DNA of 64,000 nucleotides from Streptomyces goshikiensis (GCF_014650555.1 NZ_BMVE01000002.1:620001-684000), one strand, 5' to 3'. Counted from the first letter of the stretch, positions 1 to 9,353 are shown. The notes: generated by a model not told the origin, from the sequence alone. Numbers and translations are program-made.

Positions 1-1
1 G

Positions 2-1216
2 GCCCGGGTGCTCGCCGACCAGGCCGACGGCGTCGCGGACGCCCCGGCCGTCACGGCCACCACCGACCTCGACGAGGCCGTGCGCGGGGCCGACTTCGTC
101 TTCTCCGCCATCCGCGTCGGTGGCCTGGAAGGGCGCGCCGCGGACGAGCGCATCGCCCTGGCCGAGGGGGTGCTGGGCCAGGAGACGGTCGGCGCCGGGG
201 GCATCGCCTACGGCCTGCGGACCGTACCCGTCGCCCGGGCGATCGCCCGGACCGTCGCGCGCGTCGCACCCGAGGCGTGGGTCATCAACTTCACGAATCC
301 GGCCGGGCTGGTCACCGAGGCGATGGCCGGGGAACTGGGCGACCGGGTGATCGGGATCTGCGACTCGCCGGTCGGGCTCGGGCGGCGCGTCGCCCGGCTG
401 CTCGGCGCCCGCCCCGAGGAGGCCTGGATCGACTACGTCGGCCTCAACCACCTGGGCTGGCTGCGCGGGCTGCGCGTCGGCGGCCGCGACCTGCTGCCCC
501 GGCTGCTGGCCGACCCGGTGGCGCTGGAGTCCTTCGAGGAGGGGCGGCTCTTCGGGGCGGACTGGCTGCGGTCGCTGGGCGCCATCCCGAACGAGTACCT
601 GCACTACTACTACTTCAACCGCGACACCGTACGGGCGTACCAGGAGGTCAAGCAGACCCGCGGCGCCTTCCTGCGCGAACAGCAGCGCGGCTTCTACGCC
701 GAGGCCGGCCGGCCGGGGCATCCCGCCGGGGCGGCGCTGGCCGCCTGGGACCGGACCCGGGCCGAGCGCGAAGCCACGTACATGGCCGAGAACCGCGAGG
801 TGGCGGGCGTCGGCGCACGCGAGGAGAGCGACCTGGAGCCCGGCGGCTACGAGCAGGTCGCCCTCGCGCTGATGCGGGCCATCGCCCGCGACGAGCGGGC
901 CACCCTGATCCTCAACGTCCGCAACGGCCCGACCCTGTCCGTGCTCGACGCGGAGGCGGTGATCGAGGTGCCGTGCCTGGTCGACGCCAACGGCGCGCAC
1001 CCGGTGGGGGTCGCTCCGCTCCCGCTGCACGCGGTCGGGCTGGTGACCTCCGTCAAGGCGGTCGAGCGGGAGGTCCTCGCGGCCGCGGCGAGCGGATCCC
1101 GCGCGGACGCCGTCAAGGCCTTCGCGCTGCACCCGCTGGTCGACTCGGTCGCCGTGGCCCGGCGGCTCCTCGACGCGTACGCCGCCGACCACCCGGGCCT
1201 CGCCTACCTGCGCTGA
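2..1216 (+). CDS. Family 4 glycoside hydrolase (6-phospho-beta-glucosidase type), 5' end cut by window edge
   Basis: The frame is open to the left edge, so the gene begins outside; about 402 residues are visible, and GH4 enzymes are usually about 420-450 aa, so mainly the N-terminal NAD-binding strand-turn-helix is missing. The GH4 signatures VINFTNPAGLVTEAM and YVGLNHLGWL are present, the second carrying the metal-ligand His region. GH4 enzymes use NAD+ and a divalent metal to open phosphorylated disaccharides by a redox elimination mechanism. The family assignment is firm; the exact substrate (6-phospho-beta-glucoside or another glycoside) is inferred. No sugar transporter is visible on this side. 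Confidence 0.85.
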   Translation, partial: ARVLADQADGVADAPAVTATTDLDEAVRGADFVFSAIRVGGLEGRAADERIALAEGVLGQETVGAGGIAYGLRTVPVARAIARTVARVAPEAWVINFTNPAGLVTEAMAGELGDRVIGICDSPVGLGRRVARLLGARPEEAWIDYVGLNHLGWLRGLRVGGRDLLPRLLADPVALESFEEGRLFGADWLRSLGAIPNEYLHYYYFNRDTVRAYQEVKQTRGAFLREQQRGFYAEAGRPGHPAGAALAAWDRTRAEREATYMAENREVAGVGAREESDLEPGGYEQVALALMRAIARDERATLILNVRNGPTLSVLDAEAVIEVPCLVDANGAHPVGVAPLPLHAVGLVTSVKAVEREVLAAAASGSRADAVKAFALHPLVDSVAVARRLLDAYAADHPGLAYLR

Positions 1217-1288
1217 TCGCGGCCACGGGTCACTCGTACGGTCCCGCGCGGCATGCGGGGCCGCGGGGGCGCTGTGAGAGTGCCAGGT

Positions 1289-3346
1289 GTGACCACAGCG
1301 ACCGCGGAAGCCCCTGCGCCACCCGTGATCGACCGACGGCGGCGCAACGTCATCTTCGGCACGATCATGCTGGGCGTGCTGCTCGCGGCGCTCGACCAGA
1401 CGATCGTGGGCACCGCGCTGCCCACGATCGTGGCGGACCTCGGCGGCGGCGACCACATGTCGTGGGTGGTGACCTCCTACCTGCTCGCCGAGACCGTTTC
1501 GACTGCGCTGGTGGGCAAGTTCGGTGACCTCTTCGGCCGGAAACTGATCTTCCAGATCTCGGCGATCGTCTTCATCAGCGGCTCGTTCCTGTGCGGGCTG
1601 TCCCCCAACATGACCTTCCTCATCGTGTGGCGCGGCGTACAGGGCATCGGCGCCGGCGGTTTGATGGTCACCGCGATGGCGCTGATCGCCGACGTGGTGC
1701 CGCTGCGCGAACGCGGCAAGTACCAGGGCATGATCGGCGCCGTCTTCGGCGTGGCCACCGTGATCGGGCCGCTGCTGGGCGGACTGTTCACCGACCAGCT
1801 GACCTGGCGCTGGTGCTTCTACGTCAACGTCCCCATCGCCATCCTCGTCGTCATCGCGGCCGCCCGGACCATCCCGGCGGTGCGGGCCGAGGGCAAACCG
1901 GTCATCGACTACCTGGGCATCACCATGGTCGCGATCGGCGCCAGCGCGCTGATCCTGGCCACCAGCTGGGGCGGCAACGAGTACGCCTGGGGCTCGCCGG
2001 TGATCATCGGCCTGTTCGCGGCCGGAGTGCTCGCGCTGGCGCTGTTCTGCCTGGTCGAGACGCGGGCCGAGCAGCCGATGCTGCCGATGCGGCTCTTCGG
2101 GACCCCGGTCTTCGGCGTCTGCTCCGTCCTGAGCTTCGTCGTCGGGTTCGCGATGCTCGGCGCGATGACCTTCCTGCCGACCTACCTCCAGTACGTGGAC
2201 GGGGATTCGGCCACCGTCTCGGGCGTGCGGACCCTGCCGCTGGTCTTCGGGCTGCTGATCGCCTCGGTGTTCAGCGGCACCGTCACCAGCAGGACCGGCC
2301 GGTACCGGATCTTCCCCATCGTGGGCTGCGCGGTCATGGCCGCCGGCCTGTTCCTGCTGTCGACGATGCGGCCGGGGACGAGCGTGTGGCTGGAGTCGCT
2401 GTACATGTTCGTGCTGGGCACGGGCATCGGCCTGTCCATGCAGGTGCTGACCATCGCCGTGCAGAACACCGTGGACTACGCCGACCTCGGCACGGCCACC
2501 TCCGGGGTCACCTTCTTCCGTACGCTCGGCAGCGCCTTCGGGACCGCGGTGTTCGGGACGATCTACGCCAACAGCCTGGGGCCCGCGCTGAAGTCGGGCG
2601 TGGCGGAGGCGGCGCGGCGCACCGGACAGGACCCGGCGCTGCTGGCGAAGGCGGCGTCGAGCCCGGACGGGGTGCACAGGCTCCCCCCGGAGGCGGCGGG
2701 ACCGATCGTCGACGCGTACGCGGACGCGCTGCACACGGTGTTCCTCTGGACCGTGCCGGTGGCGCTGTTCGGCTTCGTCGTCGGGCTGTTCCTCAAGCAG
2801 GTCAAGCTGCGCGACAGCGCGCGCGCCGGGTCGACGGACATCGACGGCTTCACCTCGCCGGCCACCACCTCGGCGGACTCGGCGAAGCTGCTGGAACTGG
2901 CGGTGGGCAAGCTCGTACGCAACATGGGGCCGCAAGAGGCGCGCGCGATCGTGAACGGCTCGGACACCCGGCTGGACATCGGCGGCGCGTGGGCGGTGAT
3001 GCAGGTCGACCAGCTGGTCCGGACGGTCGGGCACGCGAGCCTCGGAACGATCGCCGCGCGCCGCTCGGTGCCGCCGGAGGTACTGCTGCCGGTGTTCGAC
3101 CGGATGGCGGAGGAGGGGTACCTGACCTGGCAGAACGGTTACGTGGCGCTCACCGCGGCGGGGCAGCGGGAGGCGGGGGTCATCTCGCGGGCGTGGGCGA
3201 GGTGGCTGGGGGACAGGCTGGAGAAGGACCGGGGCCGCCCGAGCGGCGCGGAACTGCGGGTGGCGGCCGACGCGATCGCGAAACGCCTCCTGGCGGAAGA
3301 CCTCCGCGAGGGCCACTTCGCCAACGCCCCGGCCCCGCGGTCCTAG
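1289..3346 (+). CDS. MFS multidrug exporter, DHA2 (EmrB/QacA) family, with C-terminal winged-helix-like extension
   Basis: A membrane exporter of about 685 aa. The N-terminal half has the DHA2 motif [19 protein letters not shown] and motif [11 protein letters not shown] between the second and third helices; hydrophobic segments continue to about residue 510, consistent with 14 membrane spans. After the last span (FLKQVKLRD) follows a soluble tail of about 160 residues, with [20 protein letters not shown] then [11 protein letters not shown], reminiscent of the recognition helix and wing of MarR-like domains. DHA2 proteins export drugs by proton antiport; the substrate is unknown. The start is uncertain: ATG at 1253 and GTG at 1274, 1280 and 1289 are in frame; 1289 was chosen because conserved sequence begins soon after it. 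The gene is convergent with the NUDIX gene, 12 bases away. Confidence 0.88.
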   Translation: MTTATAEAPAPPVIDRRRRNVIFGTIMLGVLLAALDQTIVGTALPTIVADLGGGDHMSWVVTSYLLAETVSTALVGKFGDLFGRKLIFQISAIVFISGSFLCGLSPNMTFLIVWRGVQGIGAGGLMVTAMALIADVVPLRERGKYQGMIGAVFGVATVIGPLLGGLFTDQLTWRWCFYVNVPIAILVVIAAARTIPAVRAEGKPVIDYLGITMVAIGASALILATSWGGNEYAWGSPVIIGLFAAGVLALALFCLVETRAEQPMLPMRLFGTPVFGVCSVLSFVVGFAMLGAMTFLPTYLQYVDGDSATVSGVRTLPLVFGLLIASVFSGTVTSRTGRYRIFPIVGCAVMAAGLFLLSTMRPGTSVWLESLYMFVLGTGIGLSMQVLTIAVQNTVDYADLGTATSGVTFFRTLGSAFGTAVFGTIYANSLGPALKSGVAEAARRTGQDPALLAKAASSPDGVHRLPPEAAGPIVDAYADALHTVFLWTVPVALFGFVVGLFLKQVKLRDSARAGSTDIDGFTSPATTSADSAKLLELAVGKLVRNMGPQEARAIVNGSDTRLDIGGAWAVMQVDQLVRTVGHASLGTIAARRSVPPEVLLPVFDRMAEEGYLTWQNGYVALTAAGQREAGVISRAWARWLGDRLEKDRGRPSGAELRVAADAIAKRLLAEDLREGHFANAPAPRS

Positions 3347-3358
3347 AGCCGGCGCGGG

Positions 3359-3880
3359 TCAGGCCGTGCCGTCGGTGCGGTAGTCGTACGACGGCGCCTC
3401 CGGCAGGCCCGGCAGCCCCGGCCGCCAGGCGCGCAGTACCGCCGCCGACGGGGCGTACAGCTCCGTGGGGAGTCCGGCCGGGCCGAACCACTCCCACCGC
3501 GCGATCTTGTGCGGCTCGGTGACGGCCGGCAGGCCCTCCGCGGCGTGGGTGACCGCGCCCGCCGTCAGCCGGGTCACCGCGTCGGAGTCCGGGGCGAGCT
3601 GGACGGTGAAGACCTCGACGGCCTCCGGCGCCACCCGGAGGTCCGTCTCCTCGGTCAGCTCGCGGGCCGCGGCCTGCTCGAAGCCCTCCCCGGGGTCCAC
3701 CTTGCCGCCGGGCAGCTCCCAGCGGCCGTCGTGGGCCTGGCCGAGCAGGATCCGGCCGTCCGCGCCGACCACGATCAGCCCGACGCCGACCACGGCGTTC
3801 GGCTGCGGGACGGCGCGCACGGCGCGCACGGCGGGACGGCCGGGGTGGTCGTGGGAGTGGTCGTCGGCGCTGCTGGTCAT
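3359..3880 (-). CDS. NUDIX hydrolase
   Basis: 173 aa. The NUDIX box is clear (GGKVDPGEGFEQAAARELTEE, with the RELTEE metal-binding core), preceded by the strand GVGLIVVGADGRILLGQ and the WELPGGK lead-in. The usual Gly after the EE pair is replaced (ETD), a tolerated variation. Such enzymes hydrolyse nucleoside diphosphate derivatives, often oxidised or damaged nucleotides; the substrate cannot be read here. The ATG at 3880 shares its A with the TGA of the upstream XRE-cupin gene (TGATG), so the two are translationally coupled and probably co-transcribed. Confidence 0.85.
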   Translation of the reverse strand: MTSSADDHSHDHPGRPAVRAVRAVPQPNAVVGVGLIVVGADGRILLGQAHDGRWELPGGKVDPGEGFEQAAARELTEETDLRVAPEAVEVFTVQLAPDSDAVTRLTAGAVTHAAEGLPAVTEPHKIARWEWFGPAGLPTELYAPSAAVLRAWRPGLPGLPEAPSYDYRTDGTA

Positions 3881-4551
3881 CAGGGTCCTTCGGTGGAGGA
3901 GTCGGGCAGGGGCGATGCGGAGGCCGCGGCAGTCTCCGGGGTGTCGGCGGCGCCGCCGCGGGGCCTCGCCCGTACGTGGATCCGCTCGCCCTGCGGCCCG
4001 AACAGGCTGAGGAACTCCGCCGTCCGGGGTCCCGGGTTGAAGAACGCGTGCGGGGTCCGCGTGTCGAACTCGGCCACCTCCCCGGCGCTGAGCACCAGGT
4101 CGTGCTCGCCCAGCAGCAGCCGTACCCGCCCGGACAGCACGTACAGCCACTCGTAGCCCTCGTGCACCCGCAGCTCGGGCAGCGGCGCCGAGCCGACCAC
4201 GGGCGGCATGATCGTCTTGAAGGCGTGCACCCCGCCGAAGTGCCGGGTCAGCGGCACGTACGTGCTGCCGTGCCGGACGAAGGGCCGCGGCCGGATCCTG
4301 GGATCGCCCGTCTCCGGCGCGCCGACGAGCTCGTCGAGCGCCACCCGGTGCGCCTTCGCGAGCGGAAGCAGCAGCTCCAGCGTCGGGCGGCGCTGCCCGG
4401 ACTCCAGCCGGGACAGGGTGGAAAGCGAGATTCCGGTGATCTCGCCGAGCTGCGCCAGTGTCGTGCCACGCTGCTGGCGCAACGCGCGCAGCCGCGGGCC
4501 CACGGCGGAGAGTACGTCCGCCAGCTCTTCGTCCTGCTCGGGGGTGGCCAT
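3880..4551 (-). CDS. XRE-family transcriptional regulator with C-terminal cupin domain
   Basis: 223 aa. The N-terminal helix-turn-helix spans about residues 15-70 (LRALRQQRGTTLAQLGEITG then LSTLSRLESGQRRPTLELLL). A cupin follows at about 110-190, with HEGYEWLYVLSGRVRL and PHAFFNPG carrying the conserved cupin turns. XRE-cupin proteins are soluble repressors or activators whose cupin senses a small ligand. The gene is divergent from the flavoprotein gene starting at 4618, and the 66 bases between them hold a palindrome inside a direct repeat, which makes this regulator the obvious candidate to control both directions. The final ~25 residues are low-complexity. Confidence 0.88.
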   Translation of the reverse strand: MATPEQDEELADVLSAVGPRLRALRQQRGTTLAQLGEITGISLSTLSRLESGQRRPTLELLLPLAKAHRVALDELVGAPETGDPRIRPRPFVRHGSTYVPLTRHFGGVHAFKTIMPPVVGSAPLPELRVHEGYEWLYVLSGRVRLLLGEHDLVLSAGEVAEFDTRTPHAFFNPGPRTAEFLSLFGPQGERIHVRARPRGGAADTPETAAASASPLPDSSTEGP

Positions 4552-4554
4552 GAC

Positions 4555-4583
4555 TCCATTTGCCGGTTCGGCAAGTCCATTTG
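4555..4583. promoter_or_regulatory. Putative operator: palindrome within a 21-base-spaced direct repeat
   Basis: The octamer TCCATTTG occurs at 4555-4562 and again at 4576-4583, exactly 21 bases (two helical turns) apart on the same face of DNA. Between and overlapping them is a perfect inverted repeat TTGCCG-GTT-CGGCAA at 4560-4574. It sits in the 66-base divergent spacer between the XRE-cupin regulator and the flavoprotein, so it is the natural binding site for that regulator. The pattern is seen directly; its function is inferred. Confidence 0.5.
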
Positions 4584-4617
4584 TCAAGTGGCGCCCTTCC
4601 GGCACACCCTCGGGACC

Positions 4618-5607
4618 ATGGACAACGCGATGACGAGGTACTTCGACGTAGTGGTCGTGGGCGGCGGAGCCGCCGGGCTGGCCGGGGCGCTGACCCTGGC
4701 CCGGGCCCGCCGCTCGGTGCTGGTGCTCGACTCCGGCAGCCCCCGCAACGCCCCCGCCGCGCACCTGCACGGCTACCTCGGCCACGACGGCGCGAGCCCC
4801 GCCGACCTGCTGGCCCGGGGGCGGGCGGAGGTGGCCGGGTACGGCGCCGAGATCCGGTCCGGGGCGGCCGGTACGGCCATCGCCGCCGACCGGCTGCCGG
4901 GCGGCGGCTTCCTGGTCCGCTGCGGGGACGCCTCCACCGTCCGGGCGGGGCGGCTGCTGGTCGCCACCGGTCTGGTGGACGAGCTCCCCGCCCTGCCCGG
5001 CCTGGCGGCGCGCTGGGGGCGGGACGTACTGCACTGTCCGTACTGCCACGGCTGGGAGGTCCGGGACGAGCCGATCGCCGTGCTGGCCACCGGGCCCATG
5101 TCGGTGCATCAGGCGCAGCTCTGGCGGCAGTGGAGCGCACACGTCACCTTGCTGGCTCACACCTGGCACCCCACCGACGAGGACCGGGAGCTGCTGGCCG
5201 CCCGGGGCGTCGAGGTGGTGGAGGGCGAGGTCACCGGCCTGACGGTCGCCGAGGACCGGCTCACCGGGGTCACCCTCGCCGGCGGTGCGAGCGCCGGGTG
5301 CCGGGCGCTGGTCGTGGCCCCCCGCTTCACCGCCCGCTCCGGGGTGCTGACCGGCCTCGGCCTGCCCACCACCGACCTGGTGCGGGAGGGCCAGGTGATC
5401 GGCACCTGTGTGGATTCCGATCCGGCGACGGGCGCCACCGCCCTCGCCGGGGTGTGGGCGGCGGGCAATGTGACGGCCCCGCTGGAGCAGCTGGCCGGCG
5501 CGGCTGCCCAGGGCGTGCACGCGGCGGTGGCGATCAACACCGACCTGGTCGCGGCGGAGACGCTGAGCGCGCTCGAAGCGCACCGCGCCGGGGGGCGGGC
5601 GGTCTAG
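4618..5607 (+). CDS. FAD-dependent pyridine nucleotide-disulphide oxidoreductase, thioredoxin-reductase-like
   Basis: 329 aa. The N-terminal FAD-binding Rossmann motif is VVVGGGAAGLAGALTLARA; a CPYC pair (HCPYCHGWEV) lies at about residues 140-143, where thioredoxin reductases have their redox CxxC; GVWAAGNV near the C terminus is the second FAD-contact motif. Length fits the low-molecular-weight thioredoxin reductase fold without an extra domain. It is therefore a cytosolic NAD(P)H-dependent flavoprotein, perhaps a dithiol oxidase or a thioredoxin/ferredoxin-type reductase with its own partner. The nucleotide-binding middle motif is degenerate (VLATGPMSVHQAQ rather than GxGxxA), so normal NADPH use is not certain. 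The gene is divergent from the XRE-cupin regulator. Confidence 0.85.
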   Translation: MDNAMTRYFDVVVVGGGAAGLAGALTLARARRSVLVLDSGSPRNAPAAHLHGYLGHDGASPADLLARGRAEVAGYGAEIRSGAAGTAIAADRLPGGGFLVRCGDASTVRAGRLLVATGLVDELPALPGLAARWGRDVLHCPYCHGWEVRDEPIAVLATGPMSVHQAQLWRQWSAHVTLLAHTWHPTDEDRELLAARGVEVVEGEVTGLTVAEDRLTGVTLAGGASAGCRALVVAPRFTARSGVLTGLGLPTTDLVREGQVIGTCVDSDPATGATALAGVWAAGNVTAPLEQLAGAAAQGVHAAVAINTDLVAAETLSALEAHRAGGRAV

Positions 5608-5735
5608 GAGGCCCCTGGGAGCCCCTGGGAGCCCTGCCCTCGGACGGGTGTGCGGGTTTCGGCCGGGCCGCGCCCGTGCAGGCTCTGAGCGGTGTGATCG
5701 TCGTACGGCGCGGCTCGTCGGCTCAAGGGGGCGCA

Positions 5736-7118
5736 ATGGCACATGTGCTGGTTGTCGGCGGAGGAGTCGGAGGCCTGGCCACCGCGCTCCTCGCGGCCCG
5801 CCGGGGACACACCGCCGAACTCTTCGAGCGGGACACCCGCGCCCCCGGCACCGCCCTGGACCGCGACTTCTTCGGCTGGCGCCGCCCGGCCGTACCGCAG
5901 GCCACCCAGCCCCACGCGCTGCTCGGCGCCGCGCGCAACGTGCTGCGCGACGACCTGCCCGACGTCCACGCGGAGATGCTCCGGCTCGGGGCCCGCGAGC
6001 GGCACGAGCTGGACTGGTTCGACGTACGGCCGCCCGCGCGCCCCGGCGACGAGGACCTCGTCATGCTCCAGGCGCGGCGGATCGTCCTGGAGAGCGCGCT
6101 GGCCACCGCCCTGCGCGGCGAACCGGGGGTGGTCACGCGGTACGGGGAGCCGGTCACCGGGCTCACCACCGCCCCCGGCGTCCGGGTGACCGGGGTGACC
6201 ACCCCGTCCGGCGCCCACCAGGGCGACCTCGTCGTGGACGCGGGCGGCCGGCGCGGCGGCGTCGAGCGCTGGCTGACCGCGGCGGGCTGCCGGCCGCCCG
6301 TCGTGGAGCGGCACCGGACGGGACTCGCCTACTTCTGCCGCTGGTACCGGCTGCCGGCCGGGCTGACGGAGGGCCCGCGCCGGCCGTGGACGGTCACCGG
6401 CGGTGCCTTCGCCGGCTGCGCGGTCTTCCCGGCGGACAACCGGGTGTTCGCGGTGACCCTGTTCGTGCACACGGAGGACACCACCCGCTCCGCACTGCGC
6501 CACCCGGCCGTGTTCGAGGCCGCCGCCCGGACCTTCCCGCCCGGCGCGGCCTGGCTGGCGCTGGACGCCGAACCACTGTCCGACGTCATGGCCACCGCGA
6601 GCCTCGACAACCGCTGGAGCTCCCTGGTCGACGAGCGGGGCCCGGTCGTGACGGGGCTGGTGCCCGTGGGGGACGCCATCGCCCACACCAACCCGACGCT
6701 GGGCCAGGGCACCTCGCTCGCGCTCTGGGCCGCGCGCAGGGTGGCCCGTACGGCGGGGAACGACCCGGGGTCGGCGCGGTTCGCCGCCGAGTACCACGAC
6801 TGGGCGGTGCGCACCCTGAAGCCCTGGTTCGACTACCAGGTCGTCGCCGACGGGGCCATCGGCGAGCGCTTCGCCACCCGCGCCGGGCGGGCGGGGACGG
6901 CGCGCGAGGTGGCCGCTCTCTTCGAGTGCGCGCTGGAGGACCCGGAGGTGATGCGGGCGCGGGCCCGGGTCCGGCACCTGGCCGACCCGCCGGCGCGGGC
7001 GTACGCGGATCCGCAGGTCAGGGCCCGGGTGGCGCGCTGGCTGGCCGCGCGGCCGGACTACGAGCCGAACGCGGTGGGCCCGGAGCGGGAGGAGTGGGAG
7101 AAGCTGACGGCGGGCTGA
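5736..7118 (+). CDS. FAD-dependent oxidoreductase (monooxygenase / geranylgeranyl-reductase-like)
   Basis: 460 aa, starting at ATG 5736 behind an AAGGGGG Shine-Dalgarno. The N terminus HVLVVGGGVGGLATALLAARR is the FAD-binding dinucleotide fold with the acidic end LFERD; PVGDAIAHTNPTLGQGTSLAL near residues 310-330 is the second FAD-binding motif of the para-hydroxybenzoate hydroxylase superfamily. Such enzymes hydroxylate or reduce small aromatic or isoprenoid substrates. There is no neighbouring biosynthetic cluster to name a substrate, so only the superfamily can be given. Confidence 0.82.
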   Translation: MAHVLVVGGGVGGLATALLAARRGHTAELFERDTRAPGTALDRDFFGWRRPAVPQATQPHALLGAARNVLRDDLPDVHAEMLRLGARERHELDWFDVRPPARPGDEDLVMLQARRIVLESALATALRGEPGVVTRYGEPVTGLTTAPGVRVTGVTTPSGAHQGDLVVDAGGRRGGVERWLTAAGCRPPVVERHRTGLAYFCRWYRLPAGLTEGPRRPWTVTGGAFAGCAVFPADNRVFAVTLFVHTEDTTRSALRHPAVFEAAARTFPPGAAWLALDAEPLSDVMATASLDNRWSSLVDERGPVVTGLVPVGDAIAHTNPTLGQGTSLALWAARRVARTAGNDPGSARFAAEYHDWAVRTLKPWFDYQVVADGAIGERFATRAGRAGTAREVAALFECALEDPEVMRARARVRHLADPPARAYADPQVRARVARWLAARPDYEPNAVGPEREEWEKLTAG

Positions 7119-7123
7119 GCACG

Positions 7124-7158
7124 GCCGGTTGCCGGTTGCCGGTTGCCGGTTGCCGGTC
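7124..7158. repeat. 7-base tandem repeat (GCCGGTT), five copies
   Basis: GCCGGTT is repeated at 7124, 7131, 7138 and 7145, with a fifth copy GCCGGTC at 7152-7158. It lies in the 60-base gap between the flavoprotein (plus) and the ligase (minus), which converge. It is a simple-sequence repeat likely to vary in copy number; no function is apparent. Confidence 0.85.
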
Positions 7159-7178
7159 ACCGTCCGCCTTTCACCACG

Positions 7179-8255
7179 TCAGTGCGCCGGGCCGGGCCGG
7201 CCGAGCACGTCGGCGAGGTCGTAGCCGACGACCTCCTCCAGCTGGGCGTACGTACAGCTCTCCGGCGCCCGGTCGGGCCGCCACCGGCGGAACTGGGCCG
7301 TGTGCCGGAAGCGGTCGCCCTCCATGTGGTCGTAGGCGACCTCGCAGACCCGCTCGGGGCGCAGCGGCACCCACGACAGGTCCTTCTTGCCGGTCCAGCG
7401 GCTCTGCGCGCCCGGCAGCCTGGCGCTCTCGTGCGCGGACTCCTCGGCCCAGGCCGCCCACGGGTGGCCCTCGGGATCCGGCATCCGCAGCGGTTCGAGC
7501 TCGTCCACCAGCTCGGCGCGGCGCTTCATGGGGAAGGCGGCGCAGACGCCCACGTGCTGGAGCGCGCCGTGCGCGTCGTGCAGCCCGAGCAGCAGCGATC
7601 CGACAATCGGACCGCTCTTGTGGAAACGGAAACCCGCGATGACGACGTCGGCCGTACGCTCGTGCTTGATCTTGAACATGAGACGGGCATCGGGCCGGTA
7701 GGGGAGATCGAGGGGCTTGGCGATCACCCCGTCGAGCCCGGCGCCCTCGAACCGCTCGAACCACTCCCGCGCGAGCGCGGGGTCGGTGGTCGCGGGCGCG
7801 AGATGAACGGGGGGCCGAGCGGTGGAAAGGGCTTGGGAAAGGGCGTTACGGCGGTCCGCGAGCGGGGTGTCGAGGAGTGCCTCGTCGCCGATCGCGAGCA
7901 GATCGAAGGCGACGAAGCTGGCCGGGGTCGTCTCGGCCAGCATGTTCACGCGGGAGGCGGCGGGATGGATCCGCTCCGTCAGCCGGTCGAAGTCGAGCCG
8001 CCCGTCCCGCACGATGACGATCTCCCCGTCCACGACGCAGCGGGCGGGCAGGTTCTCCTTCAACGCCACCACCAGCTCGGGAAAGTACCGGGTCAGGCTC
8101 TTCCCGGTGCGGCTGCCGATCTCGACCTCGTCGCCGTCGCGGTGGACGATGGCCCGGAAGCCGTCCCACTTGGCCTCGTACTGCATGCCCGGCGGGATCT
8201 TGGCCACCGACTTGGCGAGCATCGGCTTCACAGGGGGCATCACCGGCAGATCCAT
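7179..8255 (-). CDS. ATP-dependent DNA ligase (LigC-type)
   Basis: 358 aa. The adenylation motif YEAKWDGFRAI holds the catalytic lysine near residue 29; later nucleotidyltransferase motifs are EIGSRTGKSLTRYFPEL, VVDGEIVI, FVAFDLL, GLDGVIAK and MFKIKHERTADVVI. The C-terminal third matches the OB-fold of small ATP ligases. This size and domain order (ligase core plus OB, no polymerase or nuclease) is that of actinobacterial LigC, a repair ligase acting beside LigD and Ku. It is divergent from the LigD-type polymerase at 8331, with only 75 bases between starts. The neighbour supports a role in non-homologous end joining or gap repair; Ku is not in this window. Confidence 0.88.
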   Translation of the reverse strand: MDLPVMPPVKPMLAKSVAKIPPGMQYEAKWDGFRAIVHRDGDEVEIGSRTGKSLTRYFPELVVALKENLPARCVVDGEIVIVRDGRLDFDRLTERIHPAASRVNMLAETTPASFVAFDLLAIGDEALLDTPLADRRNALSQALSTARPPVHLAPATTDPALAREWFERFEGAGLDGVIAKPLDLPYRPDARLMFKIKHERTADVVIAGFRFHKSGPIVGSLLLGLHDAHGALQHVGVCAAFPMKRRAELVDELEPLRMPDPEGHPWAAWAEESAHESARLPGAQSRWTGKKDLSWVPLRPERVCEVAYDHMEGDRFRHTAQFRRWRPDRAPESCTYAQLEEVVGYDLADVLGRPGPAH

Positions 8256-8330
8256 ACCTGAGATTCTGCGGCGGTACGTCCGGACCCGCCCGGTATGCGC
8301 GCCGCGGCGGGCGCGCCTAACGTGGCGCAC

Positions 8331-9350
8331 ATGGGTGCAGCCGGTAATGCGATCGAGCTCGACGCCGGAGGGCGGGCGGTACGACTGTCCAACCCGGACA
8401 AGGTCTACTTCCCCGAGCGCGGGCTCACCAAGAGGGATGTGGCCGAGTACTACCTGGCGGTCGCGCCGGGCATCACCCGCGCCCTGCGCGACCGCCCCAC
8501 GACCCTGGAGCGCTATCCGGACGGGGTGGAGGGCGAGTCCTTCTTCCAGAAGCGCGCTCCCAAGAACCTGCCCGACTGGATTCCGACCGCCCACATCGCC
8601 TTCCCGAGCGGGCGCACGGCCGATGAGATCTGCCCGACCGAACCGGCCGCCGTCCTGTGGGCCGCCAACCTCGGGTGCCTCACCTTCCACCCCTGGCCGG
8701 TGCGGCGCGAGGACACCGACCGGCCGGACGAGCTGCGCATCGACCTGGATCCGCAACCGGGCACCGACTACCACCACGCGGTGGCCGCCGCGCACGAACT
8801 GCGGGCGGTGCTGGAGGAGCTGGGCCTGCGCGGCTGGCCCAAGACCTCCGGCGGCCGGGGGTTGCACGTGTTCGTGCCGATCGCCCCTCGCTGGACCTTC
8901 ACCGAGGTCCGGCGGTGCGCGATCACCCTGGGCCGGGAACTGGAGCGCCGGATGCCGGGCAAGGTCACCACGGCCTGGTGGAAGGAGGAGCGCGGCGAGC
9001 GGATCTTCGTCGACTACAACCAGACCGCGCGCGACCGCACCATCGCCTCCGCCTACTCGGTCCGGCCCCGCCCGCACGCGCCGGTGTCGGCCCCACTGCG
9101 CTGGGAAGAGGTCGACGACGCGGAGCCGCGGGACTTCGACATCGTCACGATGCCGGCGCGCTTCGCCGAACTGGGCGACCTGCACGCGGACATGGACGAG
9201 CACGCCTTCACGCTGGACGCCGTACTCGAACTCGCCGACCGGCAAGAACACGACCACGGCCTGGGCGACATGCCCTACCCGCCGGACTACCCGAAGATGC
9301 CGGGCGAACCCAAACGGGTCCAGCCCAGCCGAGCCAAACACAAGGACTGA
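8331..9350 (+). CDS. ligD: LigD-type polymerase domain protein (NHEJ primase-polymerase)
   Basis: 339 aa, a stand-alone polymerase domain of the archaeo-eukaryotic primase superfamily. Visible motifs: RLSNPDKVYFPERGLTK at the N terminus, the catalytic acidic motif RIDLDPQPG, and KTSGGRGLHVFVPI with the SGGxGxH signature; VDYNQTARDRTIASAYSVRP is the third conserved block. These enzymes add ribo- or deoxynucleotides at double-strand break ends. ATG 8331 was chosen over an upstream in-frame ATG at 8295, because conservation starts after it and TAACGT (8318-8323) lies 7 bases upstream, as expected for a leaderless transcript. Ligase activity is supplied separately by the divergent gene. The symbol refers to the family; no ligase or nuclease domain is fused here. 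Confidence 0.88.
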   Translation: MGAAGNAIELDAGGRAVRLSNPDKVYFPERGLTKRDVAEYYLAVAPGITRALRDRPTTLERYPDGVEGESFFQKRAPKNLPDWIPTAHIAFPSGRTADEICPTEPAAVLWAANLGCLTFHPWPVRREDTDRPDELRIDLDPQPGTDYHHAVAAAHELRAVLEELGLRGWPKTSGGRGLHVFVPIAPRWTFTEVRRCAITLGRELERRMPGKVTTAWWKEERGERIFVDYNQTARDRTIASAYSVRPRPHAPVSAPLRWEEVDDAEPRDFDIVTMPARFAELGDLHADMDEHAFTLDAVLELADRQEHDHGLGDMPYPPDYPKMPGEPKRVQPSRAKHKD

Positions 9351-9353
9351 GCC

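Noticed and set aside
277..1527. Long frames on other strands/phases overlapping the GH4 and MFS genes
   Set aside because: Arg/Pro/Gly-rich translations without motifs, typical of shadow frames in GC-rich coding DNA; the true frames carry family motifs.
5611..5630. Two copies of GCCCCTGGGA after the flavoprotein
   Set aside because: Only two units in a 128-base gap; no distinctive position or pairing to support a function.
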